Shown piece after piece: positions 14,389 to 20,699 of a stretch of DNA of 20,699 nt (its first letter is position 1; each line of letters opens with the position of its first letter). The notes beneath the pieces were generated by a model. It saw only the letters and a list, made by a program, of their open reading frames with translations. It was not told the origin of the DNA and searched no databases. The DNA lies in contig CAKUJT010000042.1 of the NCBI GenBank assembly GCA_934661765.1, positions 1-20,699 of the forward strand. The letters are read 5' to 3'. Source of the DNA: an uncultured Senegalimassilia sp. (GTDB lineage Bacteria > Actinomycetota > Coriobacteriia > Coriobacteriales > Eggerthellaceae). The position numbers and the translations under genes were made by a program.

Positions 14389-15501
14389 ATGAGCGAGCAA
14401 GAACAGCATCAGGAATCACCTGAAAACAACGACGACGAGGGCTTCGACTTCACTCACGTGAATTCGGTTGCACGCATCGCCCTATACGACAACTTGCTAA
14501 GCGCGCCGCGCGTCACCGAAATCCAGCCCGCTCCCACCGGCGAATTCATCGAAAGCCTGGCAACGAACGTATACCAGCAATCGCAGGCGGCAGGCGGCAC
14601 CATTCCCTATACGGTTATCCGCGAGGTTTCGGAGAACTTCATACACGCACGATTCCAGGAAGCCACGGTATCCATCCTCGATCACGGCTGCACCATCCGT
14701 TTCGCGGACCAGGGACCGGGCATCGCCTGCAAAGACCGTGCGCAACTGCCCGGATTCACCTCCGCCATCGAGCCCATGAAAAGCTACATCCGCGGCGTGG
14801 GATCGGGCCTCCCCATCGTGAAGGAATACCTCGACTTCACCCACGGAACCATCAGCATCGAGGACAACCTCGGCACCGGGTCGGTAGTCACCATCAGCGC
14901 TAACGGCAGCAATCCTCAGCTTCCCAAGGAACTGGAGATCGACCATGTCGAGGAAGACGAGGACGCGGAGCATCCCGAGCCCGCGGCGCCGCGCTATCGA
15001 ATCGCCGAGGAGGATCACGAGCCCGCATACAATGCCCAGCCCGCATACGCTCAGCCTTCGGCTCAATACGCACCGGGGTTTGCGGCGCAGCCGCCTATGC
15101 AGGCATATCAGCAGGCTCCGCAGATGGCATACGCAGCCCCTCAGCAGTTCGCGCAGCCCGGATATGCGCCGGCTGCTCAGCAGGGCTACATGCAAGCACC
15201 CATCCAGCAACCGATGGGCTACCCCTACGGCCAGCAACTGCAGCAGCAACCGCAGATCCAGCCCGCGCCGGTGGACGCGCAGCCGATCATCGCGTCCCTG
15301 TCCCAGCGCGAAAAGGACTTCCTCGTCATCTACCTGAAAGAAGGGGTGCTGGGCGTATCGGACGTGGTCAAGCTGACCGGAGCAGCGCAATCAAGCGTAC
15401 ACAACACGCTGAAAAAGCTGGAAGGTATCGGCCTTCTGAAGATGTCCGGCAAGAAGCGCATGCTCACGAACCTGGGCATCCAGGTTGCGCAGCTGCTGTA
15501 A
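14389..15501 (+). CDS. GHKL-type ATPase with low-complexity linker and C-terminal winged helix
   Basis: A 370-residue protein that I cannot assign to a named family. Residues 70-172 form a histidine-kinase-like ATP-binding fold: N-box REVSENFIHA (78-87, Asn83), G1 box DQGPGI (107-112), G2 box GVGSGLPIVKEY (136-147) and LGTGSVVTI (161-169). There is no DHp/phospho-acceptor His domain, so it resembles SpoIIAB-like or stand-alone ATPases rather than a kinase. Residues 180-298 are acidic, then strongly Gln/Ala/Pro/Tyr-rich and surely disordered. Residues 300-368 form a MarR-like winged helix (SDVVKLTGAAQSSVHNTLKK, then GIGLLKMSGKKRMLT), so it probably binds DNA. It sits 81 bases before dnaA on the same strand and directly beside the DnaA boxes. 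ATG 14389 gives a natural MSEQEQ start but its ribosome-binding site is weak; ATG 14365 (378 residues) overlaps a near-match DnaA box. Confidence 0.88.
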   Translation: MSEQEQHQESPENNDDEGFDFTHVNSVARIALYDNLLSAPRVTEIQPAPTGEFIESLATNVYQQSQAAGGTIPYTVIREVSENFIHARFQEATVSILDHGCTIRFADQGPGIACKDRAQLPGFTSAIEPMKSYIRGVGSGLPIVKEYLDFTHGTISIEDNLGTGSVVTISANGSNPQLPKELEIDHVEEDEDAEHPEPAAPRYRIAEEDHEPAYNAQPAYAQPSAQYAPGFAAQPPMQAYQQAPQMAYAAPQQFAQPGYAPAAQQGYMQAPIQQPMGYPYGQQLQQQPQIQPAPVDAQPIIASLSQREKDFLVIYLKEGVLGVSDVVKLTGAAQSSVHNTLKKLEGIGLLKMSGKKRMLTNLGIQVAQLL

Positions 15502-15582
15502 AACACGGCGGCAATCAGTTTTCAACGAACCGAAACCGCGCAAGGCGAACACGCCTGAACGCGCCTGATCGAAGGCCTGCTT

Positions 15583-17346
15583 ATGAACACGGAAGAAATC
15601 AATCAGCTATGGGCGGAGGTATGCAGCCGCGTCAAAAGCTATGAGGGGATCATAGGCCCTCAGGTAGATGCGCTGTTCAGCCAGCTATTCCCCCAAGCCG
15701 CAAGCGACGGGTTCATGATGCTGACCGCCAATACGGAATTCATCAAGAACTTCATCGAGCGCCATTACATCGACTGCATCAAGCGCGCCCTCGAAGAGAT
15801 TCGCGGGGTGCCTTTCGACGTGCTCATCGGCATCGACGAATCGCAGGCTCCCGCGGCAGCGCCGGCGGCACCCGCTCCGGCAGCCGCGCCCAGCCCCGCC
15901 GCAGCGCCGGCCGCGACTCCGATCGCAGCCCCCGCGCCCGCACCGCAAACGACAGCGCAAACCACCGTTACGGCAGCAGCCGATCCCGTCGCCGCACAGC
16001 AAGCAGCCCCTGCAACAGCGACGATGCAGGCAGCCGAAGCGCCGACCGCGATGCCGGTCCAAATGACAGCGCAGCCCAACCCCGGCCAGCCGGCAACCCC
16101 AGCGCCCTTCACGGCTGCAGCACCGGCTACCGCAACGGAACAGCAAGCCACCGCTGCCCCCGTTGCCGCCCCCGCAAGCGCACCGGAGCAGCAAGCCGCC
16201 CCGGCACCCGTCGCTCCCAGCCCGGAAAACCCTGCCCCGCAGGCCATCCCGGCCGATAGCGGCGAGGCCGGTCAACCTGCGCCGAACAACTCCGTCACCT
16301 CGACGCTCACGTTCGAGAACTTCGTCATCGGCGACTCGAACCGCATGGCGTATTCCATGGCCGTCTCCGTTGCCGAAACCCCGGGCAAGCCGCATCTGAA
16401 CCCGTTGTTCATCTACGGTAGGTCGGGCCTAGGCAAGACGCATCTGCTTCGGGCCATACAGAACTACATCAACAGCAACATGCCCAACCTGCAGGTCGTC
16501 TACAAAGACTCGAACGAGCTGCTCGAGGACTACATGGACGCATCTGCAGCGCACGACACGGAGAAGTCCAGCTTCAAGAACTTCAAGATGTACTACGAGG
16601 AAGCCGACGTCCTCCTTGTCGACGACGTCCAGCAACTGCAGGGCAAAAAGCAGACGCTCGACATCATGTTCCAGATATTCAACAAGCTGACAAGCCAAGG
16701 CAAGCAGGTCGTGCTCTCCGCCGACCGCGCGCCGAAGAACATCGACATAGACGAACGCTACAAGACGCGCTTCAACTCCGGCGGCACGTTCGACATCCAG
16801 CCGCCCGAGATCGAGACCAAGCTGAGCATCGTCAAAAGCTTCATCCGCGAATACGAGGATATGGAGCAATCCGGGCCCATCAACATGCCCGAAGACGTGC
16901 AGATATGCATCGCCGAGAGCTCAGGGTCGAACATCCGAGAGCTGAAAAGCGCGGTGACCAACGTCATCGTCAAGATGAAGTGCGGGGAAGGCTCGGATAT
17001 CACCGTGGCCGACGTGCGCAAACTGCTGGAGAACCACTTCTCAGGCGGCCCCAGCAAAAGGCTCACCGCAGACGACATCCTGAAGGTGACGGAGGACTTC
17101 TTCAAGGTCAGCCACACCGACATCGTGGGAAAAAAGAGGACGCGCAACATCGCCCACGCACGCCAAACCGCCATCTACCTGTGCCGACAGCTGCTCGACA
17201 TCCCCTACGGGGACATCGGGAAGAAGTTCAACAGGGACCACTCGACCATCATGTATTCGGTAGGCAACATCGAGGCGAAGATGAAGGAGAACCGCGTAGC
17301 CCGCGAAGAGATGGAAGCGCTCAGGCAGATCATTCGCGAACTATAA
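15583..17346 (+). CDS. dnaA: Chromosomal replication initiator protein DnaA
   Basis: A 587-residue initiator AAA+ ATPase. Domain I is 1-85. Domain II (about 86-235) is a very long Ala/Pro/Gln/Thr low-complexity linker. Domain III has Walker A GRSGLGKT (279-286), Walker B LLVDD (344-348), sensor 1 LSADRAPKNI (378-387), the ERYKTRF box (391-397) and sensor 2 SNIRELKSAV (449-458). Domain IV carries the DNA-binding signature RNIAHARQTAIYLCRQLL and KKFNRDHSTIMYSV (547-560). The FNRDH form is one residue shorter than the E. coli FGGRDH, as in actinobacteria. The second base-contacting Thr of the usual HTT is Ser here (HST). ATG 15583 has GAAGG seven bases upstream. It is flanked by two DnaA-box regions that it should bind. 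Confidence 0.98.
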   Translation: MNTEEINQLWAEVCSRVKSYEGIIGPQVDALFSQLFPQAASDGFMMLTANTEFIKNFIERHYIDCIKRALEEIRGVPFDVLIGIDESQAPAAAPAAPAPAAAPSPAAAPAATPIAAPAPAPQTTAQTTVTAAADPVAAQQAAPATATMQAAEAPTAMPVQMTAQPNPGQPATPAPFTAAAPATATEQQATAAPVAAPASAPEQQAAPAPVAPSPENPAPQAIPADSGEAGQPAPNNSVTSTLTFENFVIGDSNRMAYSMAVSVAETPGKPHLNPLFIYGRSGLGKTHLLRAIQNYINSNMPNLQVVYKDSNELLEDYMDASAAHDTEKSSFKNFKMYYEEADVLLVDDVQQLQGKKQTLDIMFQIFNKLTSQGKQVVLSADRAPKNIDIDERYKTRFNSGGTFDIQPPEIETKLSIVKSFIREYEDMEQSGPINMPEDVQICIAESSGSNIRELKSAVTNVIVKMKCGEGSDITVADVRKLLENHFSGGPSKRLTADDILKVTEDFFKVSHTDIVGKKRTRNIAHARQTAIYLCRQLLDIPYGDIGKKFNRDHSTIMYSVGNIEAKMKENRVAREEMEALRQIIREL

Positions 17347-17371
17347 CGCAACACCATTGGGAAAAACGCAA

Positions 17372-17387
17372 TGTTTCACGTGAAACA
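17372..17387. promoter_or_regulatory. parS: parS site 7 (ParB-binding)
   Basis: Perfect TGTTTCACGTGAAACA 25 bases after the dnaA stop, in the dnaA-dnaN gap. It is the rightmost site in the window. Confidence 0.95.
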
Positions 17388-17421
17388 ACCAGGTTGACCA
17401 GGCACTTTAAAGGATTCGGGA

Positions 17422-17461
17422 AAACATGGGGATAAACATCGTAAAACATGGCGAAAACCAT
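17422..17461 (+). repeat. Helically phased AAACAT array
   Basis: AAACAT begins at 17422, 17434 and 17444, and AAACCAT at 17455, so the units are about one helical turn apart. It overlaps the near-match DnaA box at 17427-17435. It could be a weak DnaA-binding or other iteron-like array. Confidence 0.45.
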
Positions 17462-17579
17462 CGAACTCAAGGGGAAAGATAATGTAGTCAATAATCGCGG
17501 TGGATGGAAGGAGCAGGCAACCCACATTTGAAGTTGAATTACTTTCCAAGAATGACATGGGGTTTTGCGAGTTCTCAAC

Positions 17580-17610
17580 ATTTCCACAGCGCTTATTATT
17601 ACTACTATTC
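17580..17610 (+). other. DnaA box, GC spacer and DnaA-trio element (candidate unwinding site)
   Basis: ATTTCCACA (17580-17588) is followed by GCGC and then six triplets TTA TTA TTA CTA CTA TTC (17593-17610). On the complementary strand, read 3' to 5', these are AAT AAT AAT GAT GAT AAG, the DnaA-trio pattern described for Bacillus, on the expected side of the box. An AT-rich tract follows at 17611-17650. Confidence 0.65.
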
Positions 17611-17652
17611 AAAAACCTATTATTAAAAGAAAAGCATTGAAGATAAATAACA

Positions 17653-17685
17653 ACGTTGCATGAACCATCTATCATGGAGCAACGT
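17653..17685 (+). promoter_or_regulatory. Hairpin in the dnaN leader
   Basis: ACGTTGCATGA (17653-17663) pairs with TCATG plus CAACGT (17672-17685) apart from a small GAG bulge. It ends 25 bases before the dnaN GTG. It might be a leader regulatory hairpin or a protein-binding palindrome. Confidence 0.4.
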
Positions 17686-17710
17686 CTTACGTAAAAGGAA
17701 AGAGGAGCCA

Positions 17711-18811
17711 GTGAAATTCAGCATCAACCAATCGGAACTGCAGGATGCGCTCGCCGTTGTGCTCAAGGGCATTGCCACCCGTTCCACGCTGCCCATTCTT
17801 TCGGGTATCTACCTTGATGCCCATAACGACAACCTGACGCTGCAGGCAACCGACTTGGAGCTGTCCATTCAATTCACCATCCCCGCCTTGGTGGAAGAGG
17901 AGGGCCGCTCGGTATTCCCCGGCAAGCTGTTCTTCGATATCGTGAAGAACCTGCCCGACGCCGCCGTGCATGTTGAAACGGGCGAGGATTCCGCCGTCAT
18001 CACGTGCGACGCTTCTTCGTTCTCCATCAAGACGCTGGATGCCGAGGACTTCCCCGGGTTCCCCCATGTCGATACGCAGCAGGCTATCTCCATCCCGTTC
18101 TCTCAATTCTCGTCCATGGTCAAGCGCGTGGCGCGCGTGGTATCCAAGGACGAGAGCCGCGCCATCCTCACTGGCGTGCTCATCACGTTCGAGGGCGAGA
18201 CGCTGAAGATGGTGGCAACCGACTCCTATCGCCTTGCCATCACCGAGGCCCAGCTTGGCGAGCCCTCGGCCGAGGGCTTCCAGGCCGTTATCTCCGGCTC
18301 GTTCCTGCAGGAGCTTGCTTCCCTGACGCGTACGGACGACCCGCTGACCATCGCCTTGGCGGAGAACCAGATCGTGGTCACCTATCACGACACCGTGTTC
18401 ATCAACCGCCGCATCGAGGGCAATTTCCCGAACTATCGTCAGCTGCTGCCCGATTCCTATGCGACGCGCGTTCGCCTCAACGTGAACCACCTCGTCTCCG
18501 GCGTGAAGCGTACGTCGATTCTGGGTCAGCAAAGCTCGCCGGTGAAGTTCGCCATCGACGTGGAAAGCCAGACCGTGCAGCTTTCCGCCGCCGCCCAGGA
18601 TGTGGGCAGCGCTCAGGAGACGCTGGCGTGCCAGGGCGAGGGCGAGAACGTCGAGATCGCCTTCAACTACGCATACGTGCTCGACGGCTTGGGTTCGGTG
18701 AACACCGACGACGTGTTCCTGGAGGTCCAGTCGGGCATGAAACCGGGTATCTTCAAAGCCGGCGAAGGCGAGAACTTCCTGTACCTGGTCATGCCTGTGC
18801 GCATCGCCTAA
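17711..18811 (+). CDS. dnaN: DNA polymerase III beta subunit (sliding clamp)
   Basis: A 366-residue clamp, the same length as in E. coli, that encircles DNA and tethers the polymerase. The N-terminus MKFSINQSELQDALAVVLKG, the segment RSTLPILSGIYL, ATDSYRLAI in the middle domain, EGNFPNYRQLLP and the C-terminal YLVMPVRIA are all characteristic. The start is GTG 17711 with GAGGAG directly upstream; an ATG 51 bases earlier (17660) lies in the leader hairpin and would add a non-conserved tail. It is followed by recF after 15 bases. Confidence 0.97.
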   Translation: MKFSINQSELQDALAVVLKGIATRSTLPILSGIYLDAHNDNLTLQATDLELSIQFTIPALVEEEGRSVFPGKLFFDIVKNLPDAAVHVETGEDSAVITCDASSFSIKTLDAEDFPGFPHVDTQQAISIPFSQFSSMVKRVARVVSKDESRAILTGVLITFEGETLKMVATDSYRLAITEAQLGEPSAEGFQAVISGSFLQELASLTRTDDPLTIALAENQIVVTYHDTVFINRRIEGNFPNYRQLLPDSYATRVRLNVNHLVSGVKRTSILGQQSSPVKFAIDVESQTVQLSAAAQDVGSAQETLACQGEGENVEIAFNYAYVLDGLGSVNTDDVFLEVQSGMKPGIFKAGEGENFLYLVMPVRIA

Positions 18812-18826
18812 CAACGAAGGCGTTGC

Positions 18827-19951
18827 ATGAGCCTTCGCATCAAAGACGTTTCGTTCGATGATTTCCGCAGCTATGAGCATTTCCGCTTGAGCGACATCGG
18901 GCCCTTAACCGTGTTGGTGGGGCCCAATGCCGTCGGCAAGACCAACGTTGTGGAAGGCATTCAGCTGCTTACGGCGCAAACGTCGTTCAGAAATCCCACT
19001 GGAGTGCAACTTGTGCGCGAGGGCGCCGATTTTGCGCGCCTGCATGCAACCGCCGCCGACGAGAGCAGGTTGCTGGAACTGGGTCTGACGATCGAGGCGG
19101 GCAAACGCCGGTTTACCCTCAACGGCAAGCAGAAACGAACGGCGGACTTGAAGGGCGTCATCCCCTCGGTCACGTTCACCCCTGACGATCTGAATCTGGC
19201 GAAGGGTTCGGGCACCACCCGCCGCAACGCGCTCGACGCCGTGGGATCGCAACTTTCGCGCAACCATTACCTGATACGCCGAGACTTCGACAAGGTGCTG
19301 CGTCATAAGAACTCGCTGCTGAAAGACGAGGCGTCTCCGCTTTTGCTGGAGAGCCTAAACGACCTGATGGTCACCTGCGGTGCTCAGCTGGTGTGCTATC
19401 GGGCGGCTCTGTTCGGCAAGCTGGCGGCGTCCATGGCGAGCTATTACGCCGAGATCGTGGGGAATCGGGAAACGCTGTCGGCTCGTTATGCGCCGTCGTG
19501 GCTTGCCGAGGGCGAATGGCTCGACGTCGGCGGAACGCTCGACCGCGACGAGGCTCGCGAACGTTTCGCCGCAGCTCTTGCGGGGTCGATGGCGCAGGAG
19601 CGTGCCCGCCATCGCGCGCTGGTGGGACCCCATGCCGACCGCATCGAGTTCTTCGTCGAGGGGCGTCCGGTGGGCGTATATGGAAGCCAAGGCCAGCAGC
19701 GCTCGGCGGTGCTGGCGTTCAAGCTGGCGGAAGTCACGCTTATCTGCGACCTTCTGGGCCAGCAGCCGGTGCTGTTGCTCGATGATGTGATGAGCGAGCT
19801 CGACGAGCAGCGCCGCCGCGCGTTGGTGAGGTTCGTCTCGGGGGATATCCAAACGTTTATAACCACGGCGAACCTGGCGTATTTCGACGAGGATCTGCTC
19901 GCAGCGGCCCGCGTCGTGCGTTTGCCCCTTGAGCGAAAGGACGGTGAATGA
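18827..19951 (+). CDS. recF: DNA replication and repair protein RecF
   Basis: A 374-residue SMC-like ATPase that helps load RecA at gaps. Walker A is GPNAVGKT (32-39), the ABC-type signature is SQGQQRS (287-293) and Walker B is VLLLDDVMSELDE (315-327). The conserved VGPHADRIEF precedes the signature. The N-terminal RIKDVSFDDFRSYEHFRL is typical. GAAGG lies six to seven bases before the ATG. Its stop overlaps the next gene by four bases (ATGA), indicating translational coupling. Confidence 0.96.
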   Translation: MSLRIKDVSFDDFRSYEHFRLSDIGPLTVLVGPNAVGKTNVVEGIQLLTAQTSFRNPTGVQLVREGADFARLHATAADESRLLELGLTIEAGKRRFTLNGKQKRTADLKGVIPSVTFTPDDLNLAKGSGTTRRNALDAVGSQLSRNHYLIRRDFDKVLRHKNSLLKDEASPLLLESLNDLMVTCGAQLVCYRAALFGKLAASMASYYAEIVGNRETLSARYAPSWLAEGEWLDVGGTLDRDEARERFAAALAGSMAQERARHRALVGPHADRIEFFVEGRPVGVYGSQGQQRSAVLAFKLAEVTLICDLLGQQPVLLLDDVMSELDEQRRRALVRFVSGDIQTFITTANLAYFDEDLLAAARVVRLPLERKDGE

Positions 19952-20538
19952 TGGCCGATCTTGGCAGCGGGCTGCAGCAATTGCTGCGAAGCCTTGGCGC
20001 CGCCGGCGCCCAAGCCGCACGTTCCCAGCGCGTCGCGGAGGTGCACGTGCGTTGGAAGTGCGCCGTGGAGGCCGTCTATCGCGATTCCGCGTCGCTCGTG
20101 CTCGACCATACCAACGGCGTGTACATCATGAAGCCTGAACAGGCCAATGATCCTATGGCGGCGCGCGTTCCGGCAGGCAAGACCCTGCTCGTGGTGTATT
20201 GCGACGATGCCATGATCCGTTCGGACATCGATGCCCGCCAGGAGATGCTCAAGATCCGCCTCAACGAGCAGGGCGAGCATGTGGCCCTGTTCTCAATCAA
20301 GCCCGCCCGCTTCGACATGAAGGCCCGCCACCCGTTTCGCGAGGAGGCTGCGCGCGCTGCACAGCAGGCGGCCCAGGCCTCGCGCACCTCGCAGCCGCTT
20401 ATCAGCTCCGAGGCCGCGGCTCGTTTGCGCGAGCAAGCCGAAGGCGTTGAGGACAAGCGCCTCAGAGAATCAATTTTGAAAGCCTTGGAGGCAAGCGAAA
20501 AGCCGGGAAGCTCAAAAAACGGCAAAAGTGGTCTTTAG
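19948..20538 (+). CDS. dciA: DUF721 protein, DciA-type helicase-loading factor
   Basis: A 196-residue protein in the position of the DUF721 gene between recF and gyrB (as Rv0004 in Mycobacterium). The middle holds the expected KH-like fold pattern: VRWKCAVEAVY, GKTLLVVYCDDAMIRSDIDA and LKIRLNEQGEHVALFSIKPA, followed by an Ala/Gln-rich, charged tail that is probably disordered. DUF721/DciA is the ancestral replicative-helicase operator in bacteria without DnaC. The ATG overlaps the recF stop; a second ATG follows directly. Sequence match is by pattern and synteny, so the functional name is inferred. Confidence 0.85.
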   Translation: MMADLGSGLQQLLRSLGAAGAQAARSQRVAEVHVRWKCAVEAVYRDSASLVLDHTNGVYIMKPEQANDPMAARVPAGKTLLVVYCDDAMIRSDIDARQEMLKIRLNEQGEHVALFSIKPARFDMKARHPFREEAARAAQQAAQASRTSQPLISSEAAARLREQAEGVEDKRLRESILKALEASEKPGSSKNGKSGL

Positions 20539-20612
20539 AGCGAAAATCATGCCTTAGAAGGCATCTGAAGGCCTGTAAAGGGCGTGGAGAGCCCCGGTGC
20601 CAAGACGCGTTG

Positions 20613-20621
20613 TGGTAGAAT
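20613..20621 (+). promoter_or_regulatory. Candidate extended -10 promoter of gyrB
   Basis: TGGTAGAAT fits TGn followed by a -10 of 5 of 6 (TAGAAT). It lies about 56 bp before the GTG, and no -35 is visible. Confidence 0.5.
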
Positions 20622-20677
20622 TAATAGGTTCCAGAACCATCCGGAATCGAAACATTCAATACTAGAGGAGCGTGTCA

Positions 20678-20699
20678 GTGGCAGCAAAACCTGATCATT
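20678..20699 (+). CDS. gyrB: Start of a gene cut by the window edge, probably gyrB
   Basis: GTG 20678 has GAGGAG (20665-20670) seven bases upstream and opens MAAKPDH before the sequence ends. Identity as DNA gyrase subunit B rests on position after recF-DUF721 and a plausible N-terminus only; no domain is visible. Confidence 0.6.

Larger units (their letters stand above)
17347..17710. other. oriC: Second origin half: dnaA-dnaN intergenic region
   Basis: These 364 bases without a gene contain, in order: a parS (17372), four AAACAT-type words spaced 10-12 bp (17422-17461) with a one-mismatch DnaA box TGGGGATAA at 17427, a DnaA box at 17580, trinucleotide TTA/CTA repeats, an AT-rich tract (17611-17650) and a leader hairpin before dnaN. 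The dnaA-dnaN gap is the usual origin site in actinobacteria. Confidence 0.8.

Noticed and set aside
14456..14464. TCACGTGA core at the start of the ATPase gene
   Set aside because: It has the central eight bases of parS but the flanks do not match, so ParB binding is unlikely.
17687..18880. Minus-strand open frame of 397 codons opposite dnaN
   Set aside because: It is an antisense shadow of dnaN caused by codon bias, with His/Arg/Gly-rich sequence and no family motif.
1..20699. tRNA genes, CRISPR arrays and insertion sequences
   Set aside because: I looked on both strands and saw no cloverleaf with its TTCGA arm, no regularly spaced long repeats and no transposase motifs. A dedicated tRNA/IS scan was not possible.

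Overview
This window is the replication-origin neighbourhood of an actinobacterial chromosome. The gene order (parB-parA-rsmG-jag-yidC-yidD-rnpA-rpmH, then dnaA-dnaN-recF-DUF721/dciA-gyrB) is the classic bacterial oriC block with an actinobacterial right side. The DnaA domain IV signature is of the actinobacterial kind. Moderate GC, GTG/TTG starts and the odd ATPase gene before dnaA suggest the class Coriobacteriia (Eggerthellales-like); this is my inference and no species is claimed.

Layout. Left arm, mostly minus strand: a single-pass membrane protein of unknown function (30-1370) downstream of an exonuclease-DinG helicase fusion (1385-4471); a divergent tail-anchored unknown protein on plus (4606-5250); ddl on minus (5684-6637) diverging from rlmN on plus (6756-7796); a bidirectional terminator; parA-parB; rsmG; and the rpmH-rnpA-yidD-yidC-jag series. 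Right arm, plus strand: a GHKL-ATPase/low-complexity/winged-helix protein (14389-15501), dnaA, dnaN, recF, the DUF721/DciA-type gene, and the first codons of a gene that by position is gyrB. Leftward genes left of about 13.2 kb and rightward genes right of about 14.4 kb fit bidirectional replication from between or around them. rlmN and the tail-anchored gene are the two left-arm genes that face the fork.

Origin. Two gene-free stretches flank the ATPase-dnaA pair. The rpmH-ATPase gap (13209-14388) holds four perfect TTTTCCACA DnaA boxes plus several near matches. The dnaA-dnaN gap (17347-17710) holds a parS, a helically phased AAACAT array, and a DnaA box followed by a GC spacer, six DnaA-trio triplets and an AT-rich tract, which is the layout expected of an unwinding element. 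This looks like a bipartite oriC.

Segregation. Seven perfect copies of the 16-bp parS TGTTTCACGTGAAACA lie between 1158 and 17387. They are woven into other functions: two in tandem in the membrane-protein gene, one in the DinG linker, one in the spacer of the rlmN promoter, one in the 5' end of rsmG, one in the centre of a 32-bp perfect palindrome between yidC and jag, and one just after dnaA. Every coding copy is read as Val-Ser-Arg-Glu-Thr. The ParB encoded here has GERRWQ in place of the usual GERRxR nucleotide motif.

The best candidate for an undescribed system is the ATPase gene in the middle of oriC. It joins a histidine-kinase-like ATP-binding fold, with no kinase dimerisation domain, to a Q/Y/P/A-rich linker of about 120 residues and a C-terminal winged helix. 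The neighbouring DnaA also carries an unusually long Ala/Pro-rich domain II.
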